DNA from: an uncultured Actinomyces sp.
GTDB lineage: Bacteria > Actinomycetota > Actinomycetes > Actinomycetales > Actinomycetaceae
Direction of reading: 5' to 3'
Assembly (NCBI GenBank): GCA_945949035.1
Contig: CAMFDH010000015.1
Location: 1 to 13,548, forward strand
Length of the DNA: 13,548 nt
The position numbers and the translations under genes are program-made. Shown piece after piece: positions 1 to 7,206 of this stretch. Numbering within the stretch: position 1 is the stretch's first letter; each line of letters opens with the position of its first letter. Below the pieces are notes generated by a model. The model was given only the letters and a program-made list of their open reading frames with translations, searched no databases and was not told the origin of the DNA.

Positions 1-766
1 TTACCTCCACCCTGGGCGAGGGCGAGTACCACACGCCCTCTGCGGTGGCGAGGATGGCTCCGGCACCACCCAGGGTCACCAGTACCTCCCCCACCCCTTG
101 CGAACGCAGGGAGAGAGCGGCGTCCCGGGCCGGTTCCAGGTCCCCCATTTCGGCGAACCTCTCAATCTCAACTCCATCTCGGCCGGTCAGTTGGCCCAGT
201 TCGAGGCCGTTGGGCTTGAGGAAATCGGGGGCCGCCTCAGCAAAGTTCTCAGCCAAAGCAAACAGGGGCGCATCTGATGTGTCCACACCGATCCACACCC
301 CGAGGGGCCGAAGCCTCTGGATCAGACGAGAGTACTCATCAACCGGGAATCCGGGAGCCAGAGAACCGGAGAGCATCACCGTATCCCCGGCGTGGACGGC
401 GCTGACGAGAGCCTCTTCGACCGCTTCAACCTCCCGGGTTGAAAGTGCCGCCCCGGCCTCGTTGATCTTGGTCGTCTCTCCGTCACCCAAAACCGTCAGG
501 TTGGTGCGGACCCGACCACTGACCGGAATCGTCTGAAACGCCAGCCTCTCCTGTTCAAGCAGGGTGACCAGCCTGTCGGAAGAGTCGGCTGGCAGCAGCG
601 CTAGCACGGGGATACCGGCTGCCATTACCCCGAAGGCCACGTTGATTCCCTTACCGCCGGGCTGGGTGGTGTCGAACTCAATCCGGTGCACCCCACCCGG
701 AGTGAGGGCGGAGCCGAGGGTGACCGTGCGATCCAGAGATGGGTTCGCGGTCAGAGTGATTATCAA
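1..766 (-). CDS. fruK: 1-phosphofructokinase (PfkB family), C-terminus cut by window edge
   Basis: Sugar-phosphate kinase that should phosphorylate fructose-1-phosphate to fructose-1,6-bisphosphate after PTS uptake of fructose, in the cytoplasm. I translated 255 uninterrupted codons. The N-terminus reads MIITLTANPSLDRTVTL, which is typical of FruK. Other family marks are GGKGINVA (37-44), TKINEAG (99-105), SGSLAPG (133-139) and KPNGLEL (184-190). The visible part ends at VEV, before the catalytic GAGD motif, so roughly 50-60 residues including the catalytic base lie outside the window. The start is TTG at 766-764: an in-frame TAG lies ten codons upstream, no ATG or GTG lies between, and a GAGGGGG ribosome site precedes the TTG by about 5 bases. 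The gene follows ribF after a 109-base gap with no convincing terminator or promoter. A tagatose-6-phosphate kinase of the same family is the main alternative; the adjoining PTS genes, if present, are out of view. Confidence 0.9.
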   Translation of the reverse strand, partial: MIITLTANPSLDRTVTLGSALTPGGVHRIEFDTTQPGGKGINVAFGVMAAGIPVLALLPADSSDRLVTLLEQERLAFQTIPVSGRVRTNLTVLGDGETTKINEAGAALSTREVEAVEEALVSAVHAGDTVMLSGSLAPGFPVDEYSRLIQRLRPLGVWIGVDTSDAPLFALAENFAEAAPDFLKPNGLELGQLTGRDGVEIERFAEMGDLEPARDAALSLRSQGVGEVLVTLGGAGAILATAEGVWYSPSPRVEV

Positions 767-875
767 GGCGGCCCCCTCGCGGTTATCACCGGCCTAGGGC
801 ATCGCCCCGACACGGTTTGCACCCCAGCTTAGAGGCTTGAGAGTGATCCACGCCACGTGAAAGCCCTGAGGGGTC

Positions 876-1859
876 TCAGAGTCCCGCGGTCACCTTCGAG
901 GGATCAACGCGTGTTGCACTGCGCGCCCCGAGGATTGCCGCCGTCGCCAGCAGGTCCTGGTCCATCTGCCTGAGAAGGTCCTCAACTGAGTCGAACAGCA
1001 TCATCGGGCGTAGCCGCTTCACAAACACCACTGTGACTTCCTCGCCATAGAGGTCGAGGTCGGTGCGGCCGAGGACGTGAGCTTCAACAGTCCTTGAGGT
1101 TCCCTGAAACTGCGGGTTACTCCCTACAGAAATCGCCGCTGGAAGAAACTCTTGGCTATGTCCCACATCCCGCACGAGCCACCCGGCATAAACGCCGTCC
1201 GCGGGGACAAGCTGGCCAACGACCGCGAGGTTAGCGGTTGGAAAACCAAGCGCCCTCCCCCGCTTAGCGCCGTGAACAACGCAGCCATTAACCCGTGGAA
1301 AACGTCCGAGGATCCGACTGGCTTCCTCAACATTGCCCTCTGCCATCTGTTCACGGACCCACGAGGAGGACCAGCGCCGACCCGACGGTGATTCAACATC
1401 GGTGACCATGGAGACATCGAAGCCATACTGGCGGCCATACTCACGCAGCGTCTCAACGTCACCGCTGTTACCGCGACCAAAGCGGAAGTCTTCGCCGACG
1501 ACGACCTCGACGGCACCCAGGCGCTCAACCAGGTAGTTCACGACAAAGTCCTCTGGACTGAGCATGTACAGGTCCGGGGAATAGTTCGCCACGAACACGG
1601 CGTCAACCCCGGCGATGGCCATGGCATCGAGCCTGTCATCGAGGGTCGCAATGAGCTCGAGAGGTTCACCCGGGCGATGCACCGATCTCGGATGTGGGTC
1701 GAAAGTGAGGGCCACCGAGGGGAAGCCGCGCTTGCGGGCCCGTTCGACACAGGTTCCCACCACACGGGAGTGCCCCTGGTGCATTCCGTCGAAATTACCG
1801 ATCGTTACCACAGACCGCTGGTTGCCCGGAACTTCGTGAAGATTGCGCCAGATCTGCAC
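876..1859 (-). CDS. ribF: Bifunctional riboflavin kinase / FAD synthetase
   Basis: Converts riboflavin to FMN (kinase) and FMN to FAD (adenylyltransferase) in the cytoplasm. The N-terminal nucleotidyltransferase domain shows the HIGH-like signature GNFDG (21-25) and HQGH (27-30), with GEDFRFG at 122-128. The C-terminal riboflavin kinase domain shows GFPTAN (205-210) and a VEAHVLG stretch. At 327 residues it has the family's usual length. I chose the GTG at 1859-1857 because it gives MQIWRNLHEVP, matching the N-terminus usual in actinobacterial RibF, with AGGA three bases upstream. The alternative is TTG at 1874-1872, five codons earlier, with a G-rich region (GGCGGGGC) upstream; there is no ATG choice. 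It lies last in the housekeeping cluster, as is common next to truB. A strong hairpin sits just upstream. Confidence 0.95.
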   Translation of the reverse strand: MQIWRNLHEVPGNQRSVVTIGNFDGMHQGHSRVVGTCVERARKRGFPSVALTFDPHPRSVHRPGEPLELIATLDDRLDAMAIAGVDAVFVANYSPDLYMLSPEDFVVNYLVERLGAVEVVVGEDFRFGRGNSGDVETLREYGRQYGFDVSMVTDVESPSGRRWSSSWVREQMAEGNVEEASRILGRFPRVNGCVVHGAKRGRALGFPTANLAVVGQLVPADGVYAGWLVRDVGHSQEFLPAAISVGSNPQFQGTSRTVEAHVLGRTDLDLYGEEVTVVFVKRLRPMMLFDSVEDLLRQMDQDLLATAAILGARSATRVDPSKVTAGL

Positions 1860-1880
1860 TGGTCCTACTTTCAATAGTTT

Positions 1881-1904
1881 GCCCCGCCATCTCTCAGGCG
1901 GGGC
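1881..1904 (-). promoter_or_regulatory. Hairpin in the ribF leader
   Basis: GCCCCGCC (1881-1888) pairs perfectly with GGCGGGGC (1897-1904) around an 8-base loop. In the minus-strand transcript it falls between the microprotein stop and ribF. The 3' arm is the only G-rich tract available to the upstream TTG start, so folding could hide a ribosome site. No U-run follows (AAACUA), so it is a poor classic terminator, although actinobacterial terminators often lack U-runs. It is too short to be an FMN riboswitch. Confidence 0.5.
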
Positions 1905-1938
1905 TCTCTAGGTGGATGGGTCAACAGACCCGAGACTG

Positions 1939-2076
1939 CTACTTGTTGCCGCGGAGGCCGAGGTTAATGCGGCCCTCATCATCGACCGGTTGTCCCTCGC
2001 GGCCCTTCTTGCCGGCGCCACCACAACCGCATCCGCCGCAGCCACAACCGCCGGACTTACGCTCTTCTTCAGCCAT
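1939..2076 (-). CDS. 45-residue cysteine/glycine-rich microprotein, function unknown
   Basis: I do not recognise this protein. It is a small frame of 45 codons plus TAG, translated base by base. It begins MAEEERKSGG, then has a core CGCGGCGCGG (residues 11-20) carrying all four cysteines in a CxCxxCxC arrangement. A basic patch (AGKKGRE) follows, then the tail ends in GRINLGLRGNK. There is no signal peptide or membrane segment. The ATG at 2076-2074 has a good ribosome site (GAGAGGG, about 5 bases upstream), which argues that it is real. It sits 71 bases after truB and about 80 bases before ribF in the same direction, so it is probably co-transcribed with them. The four close cysteines suggest metal or Fe-S ligation or a redox role, but that is inference only. 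A spurious GC-rich frame is the alternative. Confidence 0.7.
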   Translation of the reverse strand: MAEEERKSGGCGCGGCGCGGAGKKGREGQPVDDEGRINLGLRGNK

Positions 2077-2147
2077 CAGACCCTCTCTTTCACATGTGTT
2101 CTGGCCGAAACCCGTCGAGGATCCTCGGCCATGCCTTCACAGAGCCC

Positions 2148-3137
2148 CTAGGCTGCCGCGAAGACAGTTACTGTTCTGAGTTCAAGACTAGTCGGTTCGT
2201 CCAGCTCTACCAGTCCCAGAACCGTGTCCCTACTCTCCTCGAAAACCAGGGCACGAATCAGAGGAAACTTCGGGTTACCCGCCGCGACATCGCCATAGTC
2301 CACCACATCCTCGGGCCCGGGTGCCTGACCGTGACGGAATCTTTCCCTCGCCTGAGCAGTCACCACCACCGTTGGGAAAAGGGTCTGGGCAGCTGCGCTC
2401 AGAGGGATGACCGGAAGGGGCTCATCGGCCTCACGCAACTCGAAGAGGCTCTCCAGAGTGTGGCACTGCCCGATATTCCACGGGCCGTTGGAGGTCCGCC
2501 GCAACGCGGTGAGGTGTCCCCCAACCCCCAGGTCATTTCCAATGTCCCGCGCTAGAGCTCGGATATATGTCCCTGAAGAACACTCGACCTCAACGTCAAA
2601 ATCAACCACGGGAACCACTGTCCCCTCGCCTGCGACCTCAACCTGCGAGATCCGTGGGCCGCCCAGAATCACCAGGCGATGAACCGTGACTGGACGGGGT
2701 GGAATGACGACCTCTTCCCCATCCCGGACCATGGCGTGAGCGCGCTTGCCACCGATCTTGATGGCACTTACCTTTGTGGGGACCTGCATGATGTCGCCCC
2801 GGTAGCTGTCAACCGCGTCTTCAAGATCCGACCCGGTCAGCTGTGGGCACCCCGGAGCAGCGATTAGGTCGCCCTCGGCGTCGTCCGTGGTTGTCGCCAC
2901 CCCCAGCCGCACCGTCCCCAGGTACGTCTTGGGCGCACCCGTGACGTACTGCAGAAGCTTGGTTCCCCCGTTGATGCCGAGGACGAGGACGCCCGTCGCC
3001 ATGGGGTCAAGGGTGCCGGCGTGACCGACCCTGCGGGTTCCCGCGAGTCTGCGCCCCCTGGACACCACATCGTGCGAGGTCATCCCCCCTGGCTTGTCAA
3101 CCAGAAGAATGCCCGCCTGCGGATTCGTACCACTCAC
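2148..3137 (-). CDS. truB: tRNA pseudouridine(55) synthase TruB
   Basis: Isomerises U55 to pseudouridine in the T-loop of tRNAs. The N-terminus runs GILLVDKPGGMTSHDVV (9-25), the classic TruB opening. The catalytic motif GTLDPMATGVL covers residues 41-51, with the catalytic aspartate at 44. KVSAIKIGGKRAHAMVRDGE and the SGTYIRALARDIG block (about 188-200) are further conserved segments, and the C-terminus matches the extended actinobacterial domain. At 329 residues it is slightly above the usual length of about 300. The start is GTG at 3137-3135, with only a weak ribosome site (GGACG), three bases after the rbfA stop, so translation is probably coupled to rbfA. Confidence 0.96.
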   Translation of the reverse strand: MSGTNPQAGILLVDKPGGMTSHDVVSRGRRLAGTRRVGHAGTLDPMATGVLVLGINGGTKLLQYVTGAPKTYLGTVRLGVATTTDDAEGDLIAAPGCPQLTGSDLEDAVDSYRGDIMQVPTKVSAIKIGGKRAHAMVRDGEEVVIPPRPVTVHRLVILGGPRISQVEVAGEGTVVPVVDFDVEVECSSGTYIRALARDIGNDLGVGGHLTALRRTSNGPWNIGQCHTLESLFELREADEPLPVIPLSAAAQTLFPTVVVTAQARERFRHGQAPGPEDVVDYGDVAAGNPKFPLIRALVFEESRDTVLGLVELDEPTSLELRTVTVFAAA

Positions 3138-3140
3138 GGG

Positions 3141-3635
3141 CTAGGCGTCCTCGCCCGTCTCCTCTTTCACGTCTTCGCGGAGGTCCTCGTAGACCTCGTC
3201 CTTCTCTTCCTCTACCTCGTCACCCGTGATGTACGGCGAAGCATCTCCGGCGTAGTCAGCTCCCTCAGCCTCCGCGGCGATTCGTGCATCATTCTCGCGG
3301 GCGGCGCGCAGGGCATCCTCGATTGAGGCCGCGGCCTCAGGAAGCGCGTCCAGCTGGAACTTCAGGGTCGGAGTGAGGCGAATACCGAGGGCCGCGCCAA
3401 CCTCTGAACGAACCAGTCCCTTGGCGGACTCGAGGGCGCGACGAGTCTTCTTACGCTCGTCCTCATCCCCCATGACGGTGTAGAAAATGGTTGCGTTCTG
3501 CAGGTCCCCCGTGACGCGCACATCGGTGATGGTAACGAAACCGAGGCGGGGGTCCTTGACCTTGCGTTCCAGGGTGCTGGCTACAGTCTCACGAATGCGC
3601 TCTGCAATACGACGCTGACGACCTTCATCGGCCAT
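3141..3635 (-). CDS. rbfA: Ribosome-binding factor A with long acidic tail
   Basis: Late 30S maturation factor that binds near the 5' helix of 16S rRNA. The KH-like domain spans about residues 1-110: MADEGRQRRIAERIRETVAS, then KDPRLGFVTITDVRVTGDL, then a segment ending LTPTLKFQLD. From about residue 115 it carries a roughly 50-residue tail very rich in Glu and Asp (EEEKDEVYEDLREDVKEE), giving 164 residues against about 120-150 in many homologues. ATG start with AGGGGAG six bases upstream. It lies about 160 bases after infB, separated by a terminator-like hairpin, so it may have its own promoter; I found no clear -35/-10 pair. Confidence 0.95.
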   Translation of the reverse strand: MADEGRQRRIAERIRETVASTLERKVKDPRLGFVTITDVRVTGDLQNATIFYTVMGDEDERKKTRRALESAKGLVRSEVGAALGIRLTPTLKFQLDALPEAAASIEDALRAARENDARIAAEAEGADYAGDASPYITGDEVEEEKDEVYEDLREDVKEETGEDA

Positions 3636-3726
3636 GGTGGGCTCCCCTCATAAAACTCTTCCGCGACCGCGGACTTCTAAGCGAACAGCCTAGCTTCCAA
3701 AGGACGAGCGTGCGTAACCGGCAAAG

Positions 3727-3765
3727 GGGAAACCCCCGTCGGAATAGCTCCGAACGGGGGTTCCC
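3727..3765 (-). terminator. Hairpin after infB
   Basis: In the minus-strand transcript about fifteen base pairs form: GGGAACCCCCGT (3765-3754) with its complement at 3738-3727, extended by CGGA/TCCG around a 5-base loop. There are two single-base bulges (3753 and 3730). It begins 29 bases after the infB stop and is followed by only three U residues. It probably acts as a partial terminator between infB and rbfA, or as an mRNA 3'-end stabiliser. Confidence 0.65.
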
Positions 3766-3794
3766 TCTGCGGCTCAGCCGCCAGGTTGAACGGG

Positions 3795-6677
3795 TTAGGC
3801 GCGTGCCTTCTCGCGCATCTCCCAGGTCTCGATCCTGTCGCCCTCGCGAATGTCCTTGTAACCAAGGGTGATACCGCACTCGAAGCCCTCGCGGACCTCG
3901 GTGACGTCATCCTTTTCACGACGCAGCGACTTGATCTCAAGGTCGTCAGCAACCACGACACCGTCACGAACCAGACGGGCCTTGGCGCCACGCTTGAGGG
4001 TGCCCTTGCGGACAAGGGAACCTGCGATGTTGCCGAACTTGCCGGAGCGGAAGACCTGCATGATCTCTGCTGCGCCGGTGTCGACCGACTCGTAGATCGG
4101 CTTGAGCATGCCCTTCATGGCATCCTCAATCTCTTCCAGTGCGCGGTAGATGACCGAGTAGTACTTGATCTCGACACCCTCGGAGTCTGCCAGTTCCTGA
4201 ACGCGTTCTGCCGGGCGGACGTTGAACGCGATGATAACCGCGTTGTCGACCGTTGCCAGGTTGACGTCGTTCTGGGTAACCGCACCGACACCGCGGTGGA
4301 TGACGCGCAGTGCGACGTCCTCGCCGACATCCAGCTTGAGCAGTGAGTCCTCCAGTGCTTCAACAGCACCGGCAACATCACCCTTGAGGATGAGGTTGAG
4401 GGTATCAACCTTGCCTTCCTTGAGGACACGGTCGAAGTCTTCCAGGGTGACGCGCTTGCGACGACGGGCCAGCATGGCCTGACGCTCAGCGGCCTCACGC
4501 TTGGAGGCAATCTGACGGGCCGTACGGTCGTCCGGAGCCACCAGGAAGGTGTCACCGGCGCGAGGTACTGAAGTCAGACCGATCATGAGGACAGGACGGG
4601 CAGGTCCGGCCTCTTCAACCGATTCACCGTGCTCATCAAACATTGCTCGAACACGACCGTACGAAGAACCAACCACAACGGCATCGCCGACGTGGAGGGT
4701 ACCGCGCTGGACCAGCATGGTGACAACCGCACCACGACCCTTGTCCAGGTTGGCTTCAATCGCGACACCACGAGCCTCTGCATGAGGGTTAGCGGTGAGG
4801 TCGAGCGTTGCGTCTGCCGTCAGCAGGACAGCTTCAAGGAGCTTGTCGATGTTGAGGTTTTCGCGTGCAGAGACGTCGACGAACATGACGTCGCCACCGA
4901 ACTCTTCTGCAACCAGACCGTACTCGGTGAGCTGGCCGCGGATCTTGTCCGGGTTCGCCTCTGGCTTATCAATCTTGTTGACGGCCACAACGATCGGAAC
5001 CCCGGCGGCCTGCGCGTGGTTGATCGCTTCAACCGTCTGCGGCATGACGCCGTCATCGGCTGCGACAACCAGGATCGCGAGGTCGGTTACCTGGGCGCCA
5101 CGGGCACGCATAGCCGTGAAGGCTTCGTGACCCGGGGTGTCAAGGAACGTGATGGGACGGTCGCCGCCCTCGGCGGGTACCAGAACCTGGTAAGCGCCAA
5201 TGTGCTGGGTGATGCCACCGTGCTCACCGGCGATAACGTCGGTGTGGCGGATGGCGTCAAGCAGCCTGGTCTTACCGTGGTCGACGTGACCCATGACCGT
5301 GACAACGGGTGAGCGTGCCTCAAGGTTCTCCGCGTCCTCCAGGCTTTCGGCCTCGAAGGAGATATCGAAGGACTCGAGGAGCTCGCGGTCCTCATCCTCA
5401 GGGGAAACGACGTTGACGCGGTAGCCAAGCTCTGCACCGAGGACCTCAAACGTGTCCTGGTCCAGCGACTGGGTTGCCGTTGCCATCTCACCGAGGTGGA
5501 ACAGAATCGCCACGAGGTCGGCCGGGTTGACGTTAATCTTCTCGGCGAAGTCAGCGAGGGACGCACCCTGGCGAATCTGTACCTCCGTATTGTTACCACG
5601 GGGTACTGAGACACCGCCGATTGCCGGCGCTGACTGCTGCTCAAACTCTTGACGCTTGGCGCGCTTGGACTTGCGGCCCTTCTGGCTGCGGCCACCGCCA
5701 CGACCGAAGGCGCCCGGGGCTGCTCCGCGGCCTCCACCGCGACCACCGCGGGGAGGAGCTGAGAAACCACCTGGAGCCTGGCCCGGAGTACCAGCGCCGC
5801 CACCAGCGCCACCACCGAATCGGCTGCCACCTGGGCGCGGAGCGCCACCCGGACGACCACGGCCACCACCGGGACGCGTTGAACCCGCGGGCTCATTGCG
5901 CTGGAAGGAGGCGGAACCGGGCATCATGGCCGGGTTGGGACGGGGGCCACCACCGGGACGAGGCGCAGCATTCGCGCCGCCTGCCGGACGGGGAGCACCT
6001 GGACGGGGAGCGCCGGGACGCGGGGCACCCTGTCGGGCGGCACCGGGTCGGGGCATGCCCTGACTTGAGGCGTAGGGGTTGTTGCCTGGGCGTGGACCAC
6101 GCTGACGCGATCCCGCTGCGCCGCCACCACCCGGGCGGGGAGCACCGGGACGCGGAGCACCTGGCCGAGGCGCAGGAGCAGAAGGCTTGGAGCCCCCACC
6201 GCGAGGTGAGGCAGGCTTCGAGGGAGCGGCCGGACCGGGGGTCGGAGCCGGCTTAGTTGCGGGCTTCGGGGCCGGCTTGGTCGCTGCGGTCTCATCACGG
6301 AATACGGGCTTGGACACTGCGGGTGCCGGCTTGACCGCCGCGGGGCGGACAGGCTGAGCAGGTTCGGGTGTCGGAGTCGCCGCTACGCGTGGCTTAGGAG
6401 CCGCTGGGCGGGCAGGACCCGGTGTCGGGGCTGCCGGCGCTGGGGCTGCGGACTTCGCAGCTGGTTTGGGGGCGGCAGGTGCCGCTGCTTTCGCCGGGGC
6501 TGCCGGCGCTGACTTCGCCTTTGCAGAGTGTTCCTCTTGCATCTGGCGAACGATAGGGGCCTCAACCATTGATGAAGCAGACTTGACGAACTCTCCGCGA
6601 GCCGTCAGTTCTTCCCTAAGTTCCTTACTGGTGATGCCGAGCTCTTTCGCGAGCTCGTGTACGCGCATCCTTGGCAC
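3795..6677 (-). CDS. infB: Translation initiation factor IF-2
   Basis: GTPase that positions fMet-tRNA on the 30S subunit and drives subunit joining. At 960 residues it is long, as in actinobacteria. An N-terminal IF2N module ([20 protein letters not shown], about 4-50) precedes a low-complexity Pro/Ala/Gly/Arg linker (about 55-345). A second IF2N-like module ([19 protein letters not shown]) starts near 365. The G domain carries G1 GHVDHGKT (463-470), G2 [10 protein letters not shown] (487-496), G3 DTPGH (513-517), G4 NKID (567-570) and G5 SAR (603-605). Domains II-IV follow to the end. The GTG at 6677-6675 is preferred because GAGGAG lies five bases upstream. An ATG three codons in (6668) is the alternative. 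A leader hairpin lies directly before the ribosome site and a terminator-like hairpin follows the gene. Confidence 0.98.
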   Translation of the reverse strand: MPRMRVHELAKELGITSKELREELTARGEFVKSASSMVEAPIVRQMQEEHSAKAKSAPAAPAKAAAPAAPKPAAKSAAPAPAAPTPGPARPAAPKPRVAATPTPEPAQPVRPAAVKPAPAVSKPVFRDETAATKPAPKPATKPAPTPGPAAPSKPASPRGGGSKPSAPAPRPGAPRPGAPRPGGGGAAGSRQRGPRPGNNPYASSQGMPRPGAARQGAPRPGAPRPGAPRPAGGANAAPRPGGGPRPNPAMMPGSASFQRNEPAGSTRPGGGRGRPGGAPRPGGSRFGGGAGGGAGTPGQAPGGFSAPPRGGRGGGRGAAPGAFGRGGGRSQKGRKSKRAKRQEFEQQSAPAIGGVSVPRGNNTEVQIRQGASLADFAEKINVNPADLVAILFHLGEMATATQSLDQDTFEVLGAELGYRVNVVSPEDEDRELLESFDISFEAESLEDAENLEARSPVVTVMGHVDHGKTRLLDAIRHTDVIAGEHGGITQHIGAYQVLVPAEGGDRPITFLDTPGHEAFTAMRARGAQVTDLAILVVAADDGVMPQTVEAINHAQAAGVPIVVAVNKIDKPEANPDKIRGQLTEYGLVAEEFGGDVMFVDVSARENLNIDKLLEAVLLTADATLDLTANPHAEARGVAIEANLDKGRGAVVTMLVQRGTLHVGDAVVVGSSYGRVRAMFDEHGESVEEAGPARPVLMIGLTSVPRAGDTFLVAPDDRTARQIASKREAAERQAMLARRRKRVTLEDFDRVLKEGKVDTLNLILKGDVAGAVEALEDSLLKLDVGEDVALRVIHRGVGAVTQNDVNLATVDNAVIIAFNVRPAERVQELADSEGVEIKYYSVIYRALEEIEDAMKGMLKPIYESVDTGAAEIMQVFRSGKFGNIAGSLVRKGTLKRGAKARLVRDGVVVADDLEIKSLRREKDDVTEVREGFECGITLGYKDIREGDRIETWEMREKARA
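5985..6176 (-). repeat. Proline/arginine-glycine tandem repeats in the IF-2 linker
   Basis: Within infB, two blocks of a 12-base repeat encode RPGA units. [18 protein letters not shown] is near residues 169-186, and [20 protein letters not shown] is near 208-227. A third, looser block is glycine-rich (GGRGRPGG, near 271-278). The units are near identical at the DNA level (ggacggggagcg-like on the plus strand), so they can expand or contract by slippage. Such linkers are known in actinobacterial IF2 and are variable between strains. Confidence 0.8.
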
Positions 6678-6693
6678 AAATTCTCCTCTTCGG

Positions 6694-6719
6694 GTCCATT
6701 CCCAAAAAAGAGAATGGAC
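6694..6719 (-). promoter_or_regulatory. infB leader hairpin with U6 loop
   Basis: In the minus-strand transcript, GUCCAUUCUC (6719-6710) pairs with GGGAAUGGAC (6703-6694), ten pairs including one G-U, around a loop of six U residues. It ends 16 bases before the GTG of infB and a few bases before the GAGGAG ribosome site. Because the U-run is in the loop rather than after the stem, it does not look like a terminator. An mRNA regulatory or processing element is more likely. The rest of the 129-base gap holds nothing I can name. Confidence 0.5.
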
Positions 6720-6806
6720 GACTAATCCTGCTGGCAGCTCATCGCTGGGTACTCATCGGGTGCCCATCAGCTTCCAACCCGCTTCCGTGTCTGTGAGGGC
6801 GAAGCC

Positions 6807-7088
6807 TCATCCATTCGCAACAAAGAAGTCCTCTGTCTGCGTCCATGCCTGATCATCCCGGCTATTGAACCTGAGTGATCGAGCGAGACGACCTGTCGCC
6901 TGTGCTTTGCGATAGCACCCCAGATTGGGGTGGAGCCACGCACCGCGCCCCGGCAGTCTCCTGTTTAGGTCCACAACCACCGAACCTGAATCCCTAACAA
7001 GGCGAACCAACCCCGCCTGCTCCGTCCTCTTCCCACATCCAACACAGGTGCGGACAGGGATATGGCCGGGGGCGTGTAGCTTCGTCAT
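6807..7088 (-). CDS. ylxR: YlxR family RNA-binding protein (DUF448)
   Basis: Small, basic protein of 93 residues. The diagnostic motif RTCVGC is at 13-18 and the second conserved block PGRGAWLHP is at 46-54, followed by GCYRKA. In the family this fold binds RNA, and the gene lies between nusA and infB in many Gram-positives, as here. Proposed roles of homologues include transcription regulation and an effect on RNase P, and none can be read from the sequence. ATG start with GGAG five bases upstream. It lies after a terminator-like hairpin that separates it from nusA, so its expression depends either on read-through or on a promoter I could not identify. Confidence 0.93.
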   Translation of the reverse strand: MTKLHAPGHIPVRTCVGCGKRTEQAGLVRLVRDSGSVVVDLNRRLPGRGAWLHPNLGCYRKAQATGRLARSLRFNSRDDQAWTQTEDFFVANG

Positions 7089-7161
7089 AAGTCTCCGCGA
7101 GCAAGTCTAGTCCAGCCTCTGCCGGGCTCTACCCCCCGATACTGAGCGAAGCATCACGCCA

Positions 7162-7193
7162 AAAGGCCAGACCGGCTTCCCAGTCTGGCCTTT
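7162..7193 (-). terminator. Intrinsic terminator or attenuator between nusA and ylxR
   Basis: AAAGGCCAGAC (7193-7183 on the minus strand) pairs perfectly over 11 bases with GTCTGGCCTTT (7172-7162). The loop is 10 bases, and the run of four T at 7164-7161 closes the structure. It starts 13 bases after the nusA stop. This is the clearest intrinsic-terminator shape in the window. Because it sits inside a cluster normally read as one unit, it probably terminates only part of the transcripts. Confidence 0.75.
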
Positions 7194-7206
7194 CCTGCGG
7201 CTTCAA

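Noticed and set aside
45..797. Plus-strand frames over the first 800 bases
   Set aside because: They are Ser/Arg/Pro-rich shadows of the fruK minus frame, which carries clear PfkB motifs throughout.
767..875. Terminator between ribF and fruK
   Set aside because: Only 4-bp stems (GGGC/GCCC, CCCT/AGGG) could be drawn, which is below what chance gives in such GC-rich DNA.
1881..1904. FMN riboswitch before ribF
   Set aside because: The element is only a single 24-base hairpin. The whole gap is about 80 bases and lacks the multi-helix conserved core of an FMN riboswitch.
1912..2179. Plus-strand frames over the truB-ribF gap
   Set aside because: Ala/Pro/Thr-rich low-complexity products with no conserved motif. 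The minus-strand 45-codon frame has the better ribosome site and fits the direction of the cluster.
4629..5312. A 227-codon plus-strand frame inside infB
   Set aside because: It lies opposite the highly conserved G domain of IF2; it has no recognisable motif and no ribosome site of note.
7089..7161. A promoter for ylxR-infB
   Set aside because: TAGACT-like and CAGTAT-like hexamers exist but none has an acceptable -35 at 16-18 bases, so no promoter is called.
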